Part shown: positions 50,201-60,654 of the stretch, piece by piece | Numbering within the stretch: the stretch's first letter is position 1 | Layout: every line of letters begins with the position of its first letter | DNA from: Okapia johnstoni | Lineage: Eukaryota > Chordata > Mammalia > Artiodactyla > Giraffidae | DNA: 64,000 nucleotides | Assembly (NCBI GenBank): GCA_024291935.2 | Contig: CM044310.1 | Span: 122,150,213-122,214,212, forward strand | Reading direction: 5' to 3' | Made by a program: the position numbers and the translations under genes | Notes under the pieces: generated by a model | The model's database searches: none | The model's input: only the letters and a program-made list of their open reading frames with translations | What the model was told of the DNA's origin: nothing

Positions 50201-52152
50201 CTGGTGAGCTCTTCAAAAGGTACAAACATCCGGTTGTAAGATAACAAAGTCCTTGGGTGTAATGGACGGCATGGTGACGATATATGAAAACAAAATTTTT
50301 GAAAAGAACTGGCAGTGGGGGTGGAATTATATGAAATGTCTAGAGCGTGCTGAGCCCACGTGTCAACAATGACACTAAAAGTTGCAAAGCCCCCATTCCT
50401 CATCTGAACATCGTGTTTCTCAGCTTTAGTGGCGATGTGGCAGGAAGAAATTTCAGTGACAATTCAGACCCTAGACCAGAAGGAGTCATAGGCGACTCTG
50501 TCCTCTTCCTAAAACAGTGTGAAGCTGAAGATGGGAGAAAAAATGAGTTCTTACGTCTCATGCTGAGGGTCTGATCTCAATGCGGGATCATTCTCCAGGA
50601 ATATCTTCTTTCCCACCTGCAGTGAGATCTTCTGTAAGTTGGCACAATGTTTAAGGCAGAAGGAAGACTGCATCATTTCAGATGTATTCGTCAAGTGAAT
50701 GGACATCTCCTTGACGTGGGCCACGGCATCTTTCACGAGCTGCTCCTCCTGAGACTCGTAGAGACAGCTCAGGACCTCCTTTGTGTCCGACACCGAGAAG
50801 GATTTCCTCCCATGGGGCATCAGCGTGTACTTCAGTAGCTCCCGCTTGATCTCCGTTGATACCAGACAGCCGAAAGTCGCCTCCAGCTCCATGGCCCTTC
50901 TTTCGTTGCAGAGGCCAAACAGGAAGTACCCGACGTGGGTCAGGGTGGGGTTCTTCAGCCTCTCCTCCCTGGACAGCAGTTTCTGCACATCCCCAACGTG
51001 CCACCGGCGGCCGCCCGCCCCTTCCTCCTCCTGCTCTTCCGGCTCCAAGACGTAGAACACGGCGGCCAGGAACTGCTGGACGCTGAGATGGATGAAGGAG
51101 TAGCAGCCCTCGCCGTCTTCGCTCTTCCGCAGAATACTCCCGTCCAGGAAAGGGCAGAGGGCGGGCGGGTCCACCCCAAGTCGCCTGAGGTCTTCCCCGT
51201 CGAGCACAGAGCTCCGCGCCCACACGCCCGCGGCGGCCAGGAGGCACAGGGCCTTGAGCGCAGCCTGCAGGCCCCGCCCGGGGCCGCTGCCGCGCGCGGC
51301 GGGGAAGCGGCCGCAGAGGAAGCGCAGGAGCAGGGCCGTGGTGGTCTGGCAGGCGGCGGCGGGGTCCTCCCCGCGCTCCATCTGCTGCCCCAGACAGGCG
51401 CAGACCAGCCAGCACACGCAGGGCGCCGAGCCCAGCCGGAACAGCGCCGCGTTGCTCTTCATCAGCTCGAAAGCTCGCAGGGCCTGACGCTCCTCTTCAA
51501 AGTGTTTCAAGAAGTACGCCTTCCGGTCCTCCTCCGAGAACCCCTCGATCTCGAGGAAGAGCGGCTGTTCAGCCAGGAGCCGCAGCTCCCGCAGGGCGCC
51601 CGGTCGGGTGGTGATGAGTAAGGTGGCCTTGGGTAGCATCTTTCTCTTCAGTAAACTCCCCAGGAGGACGGGCACCGGCTTCGGCTTCTTCCAGTCGCCA
51701 CATATGTCGTGGATGAGCGCCCCCGGGGGGACCTTCAGCTCGTCAAAACCGTCGAGGATGAACAGGACTTTCTGTGCCCGGGCGAGGATCGCCGGTATGT
51801 CGTCCCGCACATGTGGCCAGTTGGCAGATATCAGCTCTGCAAAGGTGCACGTCCCCCTGTAGTTGAGCCCCTTGCAGCTGAGGTAGAAGGCGGAGTTGGA
51901 GGTCTCTGCCAGGTCATCCTGCGTCCAGTCCCGCATCAGCTCCTTGGCCAGCGTGGTTTTCCCGACGCCGGCAGGACCGTGCAGCACCATCGTGAGTGGG
52001 GTGGACTGTGTGAGTGCCTGCGGCTTCAGGCATGTCATCAGCTTGGGGCTTCTCTGGGTGATGTTGTAGTGGAAACCACCGTTATCTCCTGACCACAGTA
52101 TATCCTTCCAGACGGAGAATTTCTCCATCGCGTTTCCGTCTCTCCTCTTCAC
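40903..52152 (-). CDS. NLRP7: NLRP7 (NACHT and LRR exons; pyrin exon not seen)
   Basis: NLRP7 is an NLR protein linked in human to oocyte/maternal-effect function and inflammasome control. On the minus strand the exons run 52152-50555 (NACHT, 1598), 50128-49958, 48049-47879, 46242-46072, 45408-45238 (LRR, 171 each), 43161-42994 (168) and 41206-40903 (end). All are GT/AG, in phase and open, giving about 917 codons. The NACHT start [12 protein letters not shown], the segment [19 protein letters not shown] and the ending with CCDFFS fit human NLRP7 better than NLRP2 as I recall them. Strand and position next to NCR1 also match NLRP7. The extra terminal LRR ([12 protein letters not shown]) resembles NLRP2, so shared ancestry is visible. 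I found no pyrin or linker exon in 52.2-60.6 kb, so the 5' end is incomplete, lost or outside the window. Confidence 0.85.
41585..42205 (+). mobile_element. L1 3' end and Bov-A fragment
   Basis: L1 3' UTR at 41585-42035 with poly-A; Bov-tA 3' body at 42080-42205. Both are in NLRP7's last intron, antisense. Confidence 0.75.
42226..42305. mobile_element. Mariner-type MITE (80 bases)
   Basis: The inverted ends TTTGCCAAAAAAGTTTATTT / GCGAAAAAAAAGCCAACAC and the central GAAAGATGTTATGG form a near palindrome typical of mariner-derived miniature elements. Confidence 0.7.
42480..42890 (+). mobile_element. L1 3' end
   Basis: The L1 tail pattern (TTATATGTGGAATCCAAAGA ... TAAATCAACTATACTCAATA). Confidence 0.65.
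42994..43161 (-). CDS. NLRP7: NLRP7 LRR exon 5
   Basis: The exon is 168 bases, one codon shorter than the others. It encodes [20 protein letters not shown] and [17 protein letters not shown]. The shorter length agrees with the human NLRP7 repeat ending NLKHL. Confidence 0.9.
43310..43490 (+). repeat. CHR-type SINE
   Basis: Head GGACTTCCCTGGTGGCCCAG in NLRP7 intron 5. Confidence 0.8.
44440..44720 (+). mobile_element. L1 3' tail
   Basis: The pattern AAGGACCCACTGTCCAGCAC ... CACAACATTGTCAGTTTGCT. Confidence 0.55.
45195..45220. repeat. Short (AC)n tract
   Basis: About a dozen AC units, 20 bases from the donor of NLRP7 LRR exon 4. Confidence 0.85.
45238..45408 (-). CDS. NLRP7: NLRP7 LRR exon 4
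   Basis: The exon is 171 bases and encodes [20 protein letters not shown] and [31 protein letters not shown] is the conserved NLRP2/7 repeat. Confidence 0.9.
45553..45905 (+). repeat. CHR and Bov-tA SINEs
   Basis: CHR at 45553-45690, Bov-tA at 45700-45900. Confidence 0.8.
46072..46242 (-). CDS. NLRP7: NLRP7 LRR exon 3
   Basis: The exon is 171 bases and encodes [20 protein letters not shown] and [18 protein letters not shown], a canonical ribonuclease-inhibitor-type LRR. Confidence 0.9.
46570..47630. mobile_element. L1 and BovB fragments
   Basis: L1 (minus) at 46570-46690, BovB tail (minus) at 47025-47125, BovB 3' end (plus) at 47455-47630. The rest of this NLRP7 intron is unassigned. Confidence 0.65.
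47879..48049 (-). CDS. NLRP7: NLRP7 LRR exon 2
   Basis: The exon is 171 bases and encodes [20 protein letters not shown] and [17 protein letters not shown]. Its acceptor follows directly on a Bov-tA SINE tail (see findings). Confidence 0.9.
48052..48200 (-). repeat. Bov-tA SINE abutting an NLRP7 exon
   Basis: The SINE tail (GACTAACACTTTCACTT on the minus strand) ends where NLRP7 LRR exon 2's acceptor GCAG begins. Confidence 0.85.
48318..49943 (+). mobile_element. BovB (RTE) LINE, reverse-transcriptase half
   Basis: The longest LINE piece in the window. It encodes BovB ORF2 from the RT fingers ([33 protein letters not shown]) through [20 protein letters not shown], then, after a frame break, RYADD-type codons and the C-terminal [17 protein letters not shown]. 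The 3' terminus is TGACTGAACTGAACTG. Frames are broken several times, so it is dead. Confidence 0.92.
49958..50128 (-). CDS. NLRP7: NLRP7 LRR exon 1
   Basis: The exon is 171 bases and encodes [20 protein letters not shown] and [20 protein letters not shown]. The BovB LINE copy begins to read about 15 bases beyond its donor. Confidence 0.9.
50555..52152 (-). CDS. NLRP7: NLRP7 NACHT exon
   Basis: Acceptor AATACAG and donor GAGAC/gtaaga bound this exon. The ATP-binding motif GPAGVGKTT (Walker A), the Walker [11 protein letters not shown], sensor [10 protein letters not shown] and winged-helix block [18 protein letters not shown] appear in the family order. It is followed by the NLR-associated GDVQKLLS...LKNPTL and [18 protein letters not shown] segment. 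An acidic insert ([12 protein letters not shown]) lies after the winged helix. An in-frame ATG lies 24 bases into the exon, and another lies upstream of the acceptor. The 50.9-51.6 kb part is CpG-rich, unlike the introns. Confidence 0.92.
50900..51600. other. Intragenic CpG-rich block
   Basis: The NACHT exon here is dense in CG dinucleotides (for example CCGCGCGCGG at 51290) against AT-rich, CpG-poor flanks. Confidence 0.6.
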
Positions 52153-52209
52153 CTGTATTGATGTGCAGGGGGAGAGCATTGAGGTGAAAGTGATTATACT
52201 CAACTGCAA

Positions 52210-52654
52210 CATTCATACTGTAAGGGACCAGCGTTAGGGAGGAAAAAGCGGGCTTCCCCCCTCCTGGGTTTTTCTGACTGGTCTACGAATTAAATTGACA
52301 TGAGATGGATTAACAAGAGAATAAAAAAAACATTTTAATATCATATACAAGAACAAGAACCCAGGAAAACTGAATTAACTCACCAAAATGGCTGAAACCC
52401 TCCCCTTAAAAATTACCTTCAGCTTAAACAAAAAGAGGCTGCTGAAGGTAATAGCTTGGAACTCTAAGGGGAGGAGGGAAATACAGGTGAAGATGGAAAA
52501 GCAGGTGTTTGGTAAAGCACCGTTTGTGGGGCCAGCAGAGATGACGGGACCCAGGGCAGACTCGGAGCAGCAAGTCCTGCTGGTCTCTCTCGCTGTCCTC
52601 CACCCATGTTCTTTGCAGACATCTCTGGTGACAGAGACCCTGTTCCCAGAATGA
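52210..52654. other. Unassigned, possible LTR-like sequence
   Basis: Sequence upstream of the NACHT exon shows no pyrin-type codons on the minus strand. Its general look is retroelement-like, but I cannot name it. Confidence 0.3.
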
Positions 52655-53305
52655 TGGTTGTTGTTTTAGTCTCTCAGTTGTGTCCGACTCTTTGCGACCC
52701 CATGGACTGTAGCCTACCAGGCTCCTCCGTCCATGGGATTCTCCAGGCAAGAATACTGGAGTGGGTTGCCATGCCCTTCTCCTCTTAACCCCTACCCCAG
52801 GCCTATAAAATCAGTAACCCTGGAGATGGGCTCAGGAAACTGTTGTTAACAAACCTTCCAGGTGATTATGATAAATGTTAGTTACAGGATCATGGGCATA
52901 GGGAAACCAAGACCCAGCTTCTCACAGTTGCTCAAGTTGAAGCCAAGATTATATCCGGGAGTTTAACTCAAAAATATGTGCTCTTAATCACTGACATTTC
53001 CCCTGTGAAGTGAAAGTCACTCAGTCGTGTGACCCCATCGACTGTACAGTCCATGGGATTCTCTAGGCCAGAATACTGGAGTGGGTAGCCTTTCCCTTCT
53101 CCAGGGGATTGTCCCAACCCTGGGATCGAACCCAGGTCTCCCACATTGCAGGCGGATTCTTTACCAGCTGAGCCACCAGGAAAGCCCAAGGATAATGGAG
53201 TGGGTAGCCTATCCCTTCTCCAGCGGATCTTCACGACTCAGGAATCAAACCAGGGTCTCCTGCATTGCAGGTGGATTCTTTACCAACCGAGCTATCAGGG
53301 AAGCC
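52655..53305 (-). repeat. Bov-tA SINEs
   Basis: Reversed copies at 52655-52790, 53005-53188 and 53190-53305. Confidence 0.8.
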
Positions 53306-53534
53306 TCAGTGAAACAAGAAACAGATAAACAAAAATCCTTACATCCTCATGCATTAAATGGGCAACACTCAGGGATGATTCACAAAATAAAAAACACGGT
53401 TTAGTAAGTACACGGTGGGGTGGGGCGGAGGTACACCCAATCAGAAGATCTATTATGCAAAATATTTCAAAACACAGCGTATGATAAGGGCTAATGATCG
53501 TTAGAAGATATTTAACATAAAAACGCTCATGCAG

Positions 53535-54040
53535 GGACTTCCCTAGTGGTCCAGTGGCTGGCACCTTGCCTTCCGATGCAGGGGGCGCAGGTTCAATCCC
53601 TGGTCAGGGAGCTAAGATCCTACATGCCTCATGGCCAAAAAATCCCAAAACATAAAAAGAGAAACAGAAGCAATATCATAACAAACTCAATAAAGACTTA
53701 AAAATAGTCCACATCAAAAAAAAAAACAAAAAAATTTAAAATGTTCATGCTAAAATGCTAAATCAGAAGAGCACAGTAATTGAAAAGCATCACCACCACA
53801 CCTGAAATGTGCCAATTAAAGCAAGACAATCAGAAGGAAGGAAATTACATAGGAAGTCATTGGCGGGTACGCCTGTCCGGGTCTTTTCTCCACCTGATAA
53901 AGGGAGAGTTCAGCTTGAGGACTGCAAAAAATCCTTCTAGGGGACTTCCCTGTCACTCCAGTGGTTAGGACTTGGTGCTTCCACTGCAGGGGGCATGGGT
54001 TCCAAGATCCCACAGGCTGCTGTTTGGCCAAAAAAATAAT
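53535..54040 (+). repeat. ART2-type SINEs
   Basis: 53535-53730 is near full length; 53940-54040 is truncated. Confidence 0.8.
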
Positions 54041-54155
54041 GGAAGCCTCACACCAGCCATTAAAGCTTGCAGTGTTCAGTGCTACGGACTCCACCAATAA
54101 TTGCCACTGACTTAAAAGACAAGACAGAGAAACAGGCTGGAGAGTCAGTACTCAC

Positions 54156-54300
54156 CTCCCTCCAGCTAGGACTTAGTTGCAGCCTGTGGGTATTTCACAA
54201 AAATGAAATCTCCAATAAGAAAAGTCCCCTGCCAGCCCGTGCTCTGGGATTGGCCCCTAGGCCCCAGGGTGAGGGCTGGACTTCCTGCCCAGGGTGAAAT
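54156..54300 (-). promoter_or_regulatory. Possible non-coding first exon/promoter of NLRP7
   Basis: A good minus-strand donor (GGAG/gtgagtac at 54155) follows a stretch free of recognised repeats that contains a CCAAT element (54253-54249). It lies 2 kb upstream of the NACHT exon. This is a weak proposal resting on position and motif only. Confidence 0.2.
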
Positions 54301-54311
54301 GGACCTCCTAC

Positions 54312-54455
54312 TAACAGTGGCTGGTTCTCAATCTTGAAAATGTGGCTCACATTGCAATCACCCAGGTCCCACCCTTGGTGATCCTAATTGAATTGGTCTG
54401 GGGTGGGCTTTAGGAAGCCAGGAGGCTTCAAAAGCTCCTCAGGTGATTCTTACAT
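54312..54455. mobile_element. MER5A-like hAT element
   Basis: TGGTTCTCAATCTTG ... GCTCCTCAGGTGATTCT follows the MER5A layout. Confidence 0.5.
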
Positions 54456-54864
54456 CCACCAGAGTCCTTGACCTTCGCCAATTAACAGAAACTGATTCAA
54501 GGCCAGACAGGAAATTCAGGCATGGCTTGACCGGGGTGTCTGCTGCAGCAGGGGGAAGCAAGAACAAGAAACAGCTTCCCTGGACAGCTTGCTTATTCCT
54601 GAGGGGGGAGGGGGAGCTGGTTCCTCATATGGGGAGAGGGTAGGGGTGTCCACGGGTCGGGCTGGAGGGGTGGTTTCCGTGGTTTGCCCCCTTCTAAGGA
54701 GGTGTTGAGTGTAGGGGGCATGACACGGGACTCTGCTTTTGCTCCAGGCTCTTCAAAATCGGCAGTTGGGCTTTTGGGTCTCTTGTATCTTTTGTCCAGA
54801 CTTTGCCCCAACTGCGCATGTACACGGTTAGTTTTAGTCCCATATAGTTTCCCTGTGGCTTCCA

Positions 54865-55070
54865 CAGGTGGCTCAGGGGTAAAGAATCCACCCGCCAACG
54901 GAGGAGCCAGAGGAGACCCAGGTTCAATCCCTGGGTCGGGAAGATCCCCTGGAGAAGGAAATGGCAACCCACTCCAGTATTCCTGCAGGAAATCCCGTGG
55001 ATGGAGGAGCCTGACGCAGTCCGTGGGGCTGCAGAGAGTCAGACCTGACTTAGCGACTGGGCACACATGC
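54865..55070 (+). repeat. Bov-tA SINE
   Basis: A full copy with a minor deletion in the body. Confidence 0.85.
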
Positions 55071-55261
55071 GAGTTTCTTTCTGGTTTTTTTGTTGATTTT
55101 TTTCATGAGTCAGGTGTCGTTTTTTTTTTACCAGCTTTTGAAAACATAATTAACAAATGGACATTTTATATATTTAAGGTGTACAGTGTGATATTTTGAT
55201 ACATGTTTACACTGTGAAATAATCACCACCAGCAAGCTAACACATCCATCACTTCACACAC

Positions 55262-55288
55262 TGTGTGTGTGTGTGTGTGTGTGTGTGA
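55262..55288. repeat. (TG)n microsatellite
   Basis: About 13 TG units. Confidence 0.95.
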
Positions 55289-55289
55289 C

Positions 55290-56137
55290 AAGTGTTTTCT
55301 ATTTTGCCCTGATTTGCTGAAATTGGAAGATCTTTGGCCAGAGACTTTCTGGATATTTTTACTCAAAACACAAGAGAAAAACCTTGATTACTGTTGTCAA
55401 CTTTTTTTTCTGTTTCCCCACAAAACAAACTACATAGTATTTTGTTTAGTCTTATCAATCAGTAAGCCTAAGCAAATGGGGATTGAAATCCCATCTCGCC
55501 ATGTATCAACCTACTATTTGTAAACAGTATCTGGCAATTCGATGCTTCTGTGCACACACGTACAATACAAACCCCAAGAATGTATTTCTCTTTTGCTCTG
55601 TAAAAAGTCACATCTCTCATCCCCTTTTCAACACTCACACTTATGATCCAGAAATACTGAAACACAAATCCAGTCAATGTATTGATGATTAACTTCACCA
55701 ATAAACAGTGGGTACAAATTAAGCCAAAAATGGTGTTTATTGGAAGCCCATCTCATAAAGAATGGGGACACATTCATACACTCCTGGGAGAGATGACACT
55801 TGTGCAAATTAAACAAATCCAAGAAAACTGATAGCTACCAAAACAGGTTATGTTACCGTGGGCTCCAGTGCCATTCAGCATTTTAAAGGATGGTTTAACA
55901 GCCTGAATAATTAAACAAGTATCAATGATTGGTTTTTAGATGAAAATTAATAATAGTGTTGATTTTTATTAATAATAAAACTATTATTTGTTAATAACAA
56001 TAAAATTGTGGAACAAACTAGTGCTTAGAACCATTGTAACAACATTACACATATTACATCCTTTAAATCTCATAAACTTTATGAAGTAGGTACTATAATT
56101 ATTTCAATCTTCTGAATGCTAAACAGTAATGTTCAGG
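55290..56137. other. AT-rich unassigned stretch
   Basis: I see no exon or named repeat. The short open frames have no recognisable domain. Confidence 0.4.
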
Positions 56138-56628
56138 GGAATTCCCTGGTAGTTCAGTGGTTAAAACTCTGGACTTCCAATGATTCAAGGGGCACTGGTT
56201 TGATCCCTGGTCAAGGAACAAAGATCCCACATGCCACCCATAGCAGCCAAAAAAAATTTTTTAAAGTAATGCTCAATTAGCTATAGGATTATAATTGGCT
56301 GATCCAGGATTCAAATCATGACAATAAGACTTGCCAGTCAGTGCCTTGAACTATTAGCTAAGCCCAATAGCTAACTAACCAACTAAATCCCCAAGTGTAT
56401 AGTTGTTTACTCACACATTTGTTGCTGTTGTCATTCAGTTGCTCAGTCATGTCCAACTCTTTGCAACCCATGGGCTGCAGCGCGCCAGGCTTCCGTGTCC
56501 TTCACCATCTCCTGGAGCTTGCTCAAACTCATGTCCATTGAGTCGGTGATGCCATCCAACCATCTCTTCCTCTGTCGTCCCCTTCTCTTCCTGCCTTCAA
56601 TCTTTCCCAGCATCAGGGTCTTTTCCGG
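56138..56628. repeat. CHR SINE (plus) and BovB tail (minus)
   Basis: 56138-56260 and 56420-56628 respectively. Confidence 0.8.
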
Positions 56629-57089
56629 TTACTCACACATGCACACACATATTTCGGAATTCAGAAAAACAGCTGGAAAAAATACAATCCCATGTGTATC
56701 CCTGGAATCATACGTGTTATGAACCAGTCTTTACATGATTTTATTTAATCATCCCATAACCCTACATATGCTGTTAACATTCTCATTTACGAGTGAAGAA
56801 ATTAAGACTGAAAGGTCAGCTAACATCCACAAACTCATATAACTCATGGGTGGCAGGGGAGAGGGGTGCCATTAAACAGCCTTCTGTTGAAATAAGTGAG
56901 TTTGGGGAGGGTAGACCAAGCCCGCAAAGGTGGTCGGATATTCAAAAGAGGAACTCTGTGGCCAGACTACAGCACTGGTTAGGTTGATAAGAAGCCACAG
57001 TTCAAAAATACTTCAACAGCATGTCCAGTGCTGTTACAGCTGACTTAAGCCAAGCCATGGGTCTCTGTAAACAGGCAGGTGACTGTCAT

Positions 57090-57735
57090 GGACAAGGCAG
57101 GACTATTACCCTGAGAAGGAGAAATAAAACCCACCATCTAAATCGCCTGCTTCTAACTCACAGACTTGGAGAACGAACTTACGGTTGCCTGGGGGAAGGC
57201 TGGGGGGAGGGATTGTTAGGGAGTTTGGGACAGACATGTGCACATGGCTGTATTTAAAATGGAGAACCAACAAGGACCTGCTGCAGAGCACAGGGAACTC
57301 TGCTCCCTGTTCTGAGGCAGCCTGGATGGGAGGGGGGTCTGGGGGAGAACGGGTACACATAAAGGTAGGGCTGAGTCCCTTCACTGTCCACCTGAAATGA
57401 TCACAATGTTGTTCATCGGCTATAACCCTCAAAACAAAATAAAAAGTTGAAACATAAATAAATAATAGATTTCCTGCTTCTAATTTGGGTCTCCAAATGC
57501 TGCCATTTGTGACCACGTAGATGAACCTGGAGGGCATTCTGCTAAGCAAAATTAAGCCAGACAGAGAAAGTCACATGGTGAAGGGTGCCACCTACATGTG
57601 GAATCTTAAAAGGCTGAACTTGTGGAGGCAGGAGAGCAGAACAGTGGTTACCAGGGGCAGGGGAGGCGGGGAAAGGGAGACGGGTCAAAGTGCACAACAT
57701 CAGTGATTCTGATACCTGACCGGTTATCAAACCAA
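57090..57735 (+). mobile_element. L1 3' ends
   Basis: Two L1-tail blocks (57120-57460 and 57500-57730) of the same kind as at 44440. Confidence 0.55.
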
Positions 57736-57834
57736 GAGCATGACTCGACTAGGAAAGGACTGAGCCTCACCCCACGGTGGGTAAAAGCCTTCGTACCCTC
57801 CACCGGGAGATTGGGATGCATGGTGCGAGAGTAA

Positions 57835-57957
57835 TGGAGTGGGTTGCCATTTTCCTCCTCCAGGAGATCTTCCCGGCCCAGGGTTTGAACCTGTGTCTAC
57901 GTGTCTCCCGTACTGCAGGCAGATTCTTTACACACTGAGCCATCGGGGAAGCCCGGA
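57835..57957 (-). repeat. Bov-tA SINE fragment
   Basis: Reversed head and part of the body. Confidence 0.8.
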
Positions 57958-58059
57958 GTATGGTTAAAGAATGTGTTTTGGAAGCCAAGTTGATGAGAAG
58001 CAGTGACTGTGGCTTTCCACTCTTCAGTTTAGCTAAATTTGTACTACGTTTCCTAGAAT

Positions 58060-58620
58060 TTTCTTCCCCCTACAGCTCTGGGTTAGGCATGACCACAACA
58101 GAAGCTGACGCAAGGCACCGAAGGTAGAAGTGAAGCTGCAGGCCTGCTGACACCCAGACGCTGATATAATCAGACTCAGGGGGCCTGTGTCACAGCCCAC
58201 ACATCTTATGCGGGACTTGCCTCCCACCCACTGGTGCGGGCCCACAGCCAAGCCCAGTGCCTCCAACTCCCCCAGCTCCTTCAACGAGGCCAGCACCTGC
58301 ACCCGCCTTGTTGAAGACCCGCGAGGAAGAGCCCTAGGCTTCGTTGAGACGGGAGCCGGAGATGGACAGGTTGACACTGGTTCTCTCGAGTGCTCCAGTT
58401 GTGCCCCTGATCTACCCCCCACCCCCTGCACACACACCCAGGTTCGCCTCTCAACACCCAGTCTGGCTGACTTTTCATGACATCAGGAGGACCACAGATG
58501 CTACCACAGTGGCCTTCCACAAACTCCTTCCTCCACAGTCACAGTCCTGTCAAGTCCAGTCCCTGTAATAAAGCCTGTATCCCATGTCACAGCAGTCCCT
58601 AAGTCCTGAGGGAATTCTCA
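58060..58620 (+). repeat. Possible solo LTR of an old endogenous retrovirus
   Basis: A repeat-like block ends with an AATAAAGCC polyadenylation-type signal near 58567, as LTRs do. No viral genes accompany it, and the family is not recognised. Confidence 0.3.
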
Positions 58621-58654
58621 CTGGAAAAGTTTTAGATCTACAACATGACTATGT

Positions 58655-58865
58655 GCATCTTTCATGCGTGCTAAGTCCGGTCCGACTCTCTGTGATCCCA
58701 TGGACCATAGCCCGCCAGGCTCCTCTGTCCATGGGATTCTGCAGGCAATAATACTGGAGTGGATTGCCATTCCCACCTCCAGGGGATCTTCCTGACCCAG
58801 GGATTGAACCCAGGTGTCCTGCATTGCAGGCAGACCCCTTACTGTTTGAGCTACCTGGGAAGCCC
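58655..58865 (-). repeat. Bov-tA SINE
   Basis: A reversed full copy. Confidence 0.85.
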
Positions 58866-59029
58866 AGGGTGTCTTAAGTTATCTTAGATTTTTGCAAAGA
58901 TAACATTATGACAATATAATAGGGAATACTTTAAATCAATGGTACATGTATATCCAGAATAGGTGCCATAACTATTCAGTAAGTTTCAGCCAGAATGAAA
59001 GTTTAAGAACAAAGTTGTGACTTAACCTT

Positions 59030-59030
<1 letters not shown>

Positions 59031-59075
<45 letters not shown>
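59031..59075. repeat. (GT)n microsatellite
   Basis: About 22 uninterrupted units, joined directly to a reversed Bov-tA tail. Confidence 0.95.
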
Positions 59076-59076
<1 letters not shown>

Positions 59077-59285
59077 CAGTCGCTCAGTCCTTTCTGACTC
59101 ATTGCGACCCCATGGACTATACAGCAGGCCAGGCTTCTCTGTCCATGGGCTTCTCCAGCCAAGAATTCTGGAGTGAGTTGCCATCTCCTCCTCCAGGAGA
59201 TCTTCCCGACCCAGGGATCAATCCTGCGTCTCCTGTGTCTCCTGTGTTGGCAGGCAGAATCTTTACCGCTGAGCCACCTGGTGTG
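59076..59285 (-). repeat. Bov-tA SINE
   Basis: A reversed full copy next to the microsatellite. Confidence 0.85.
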
Positions 59286-59434
59286 TACATATGTCATTTA
59301 GGTTCAAAATTGACACCAGTGGGTAATCAGTGCTGACATAATGTTGGGAATATTGCAGAGGTGGGTGGGGATGGTGGAATAACTGTTACCAAGCTTGGAT
59401 TCAACTGCTCGCCACTCTAAAACCCGTACTGGAG

Positions 59435-60052
59435 GGATTTCCCGGGTGGTCCAGTGGTTAAGACTTCATCTTCCAACACAGAGGGTGTGGGTTCGATCCC
59501 TGGTTAGGGAGCTGAGATCCCACATGGCTCATGGTCAAAAACAAACAACCACCAAAACATACAGTCAATATTGTAACAAATTCAATAAAAACCATTTAAA
59601 ATGGTCCACATCAAACAATATGCTTTTTTAAAAAAAAGTACTGGAGAGGCAAGTGTTGGTAGAAAGGGGAAATTGCTTTAATCAGAAGGCCAGCCAGCTG
59701 GGAGGAAGGTGGACCCATGTCCCAGAATCCACTCCGCAGATTCTGTGTGGCGAGACAGCTTTTAAAGGCAAAGAGTCTCAGTGAATCGTTGAGGCAGGTC
59801 AGTCCCTGCGTGCTTTTTTGTTGCATGCCACTGTCTGACTCCTCAGGATCTTTCTTCCTTTTATAAGATATTTTTTAATGTGGAGCATTTTTAAAGTCTT
59901 TATTGAATTTGTTACAACCTGCTTCTGTTTTATGTTGTGGTTTTTGGCCCGTCAGGCGAATGGGATCTTAGCTACCCCTTCAGAGGTCACACCCACAGCC
60001 CCTGCGTCGGAAGGTGAAGCCCCAAACACTACACCGGCAGGGACTCCCACGA
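59435..60052. repeat. ART2 SINEs flanking an LTR-like fragment
   Basis: ART2 plus at 59435-59625 and minus at 59870-60052. The middle (59640-59868) reads on the minus strand like an LTR end, with ATTAAAGCAATTTCCCC, but has no viral genes. Confidence 0.5.
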
Positions 60053-60654
60053 GATCTTTCTTCAGAAGCTATCTTGCCCGTCTGATCAGCCTGAGGGATC
60101 CCTAAGGGAGTAGAGAGCTAGTCACTCTTTAAGGACGAAATTCTTCATTCTTCTTTTAATCTAGGAAAAGAACATACGTGCTTGGCAAGACACGGTGGGC
60201 ATTCAGTGGAGCGTAAATCAGCAGTTAGGTTACCCTGGCTACTGATCTCACTTCTGTCGTTACTCATAGGTCCCTCTAGGGCTGGGGAAACCAGAGTGGG
60301 CAAACAGGAAAGGGGCAGAAGAGTTGCTTTCCTAGTGACTATGCAACGGTCTCTCTAGCAAGGTCCGCTTTGGACAATTTCCATATCATATGTGATTGTA
60401 GCTTTGGGAACTCTTTAACACTGCCCCAGATTTGCATATAAAGAACTGGAATGCAGCGTTAAGAGGCAAAGGTCCTGAATACACAGGAGATTTCAGAGCA
60501 ATCCCCGCAGTGGAATTTATTTCCCTCCTGTTTTTACACTGAGAGTCTCTTACTCCTTGCATTACGTAAAGATTAAAATGCTGACACAGGTGATTGGGGT
60601 AGAAAGAGAGGAATCAGATTAGACCGATGATAATCTGACGCACAGGTGATTGGA
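60053..60654. other. Unassigned upstream region of the last receptor
   Basis: It may continue the LTR-like material. No exon was recognised. Confidence 0.35.

Noticed and set aside
50678..51621. Long open frames overlapping the NACHT exon in other frames
   Set aside because: They are shadows of GC-rich coding sequence; only the minus frame with Walker A/B motifs is a family protein.
40903..52152. Naming the NLR gene NLRP2
   Set aside because: The C-terminal CCDFF, the IHLTNTSE segment, strand and position favour NLRP7, although the last LRR is NLRP2-like.
58033..58437. 134-codon minus frame as the missing pyrin exon
   Set aside because: It has no pyrin helices or linker pattern, lies in an LTR-like block and has no suitable donor.
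59031..59075. Repeat arrays as CRISPR-like
   Set aside because: They are simple dinucleotide microsatellites in a mammalian genome.
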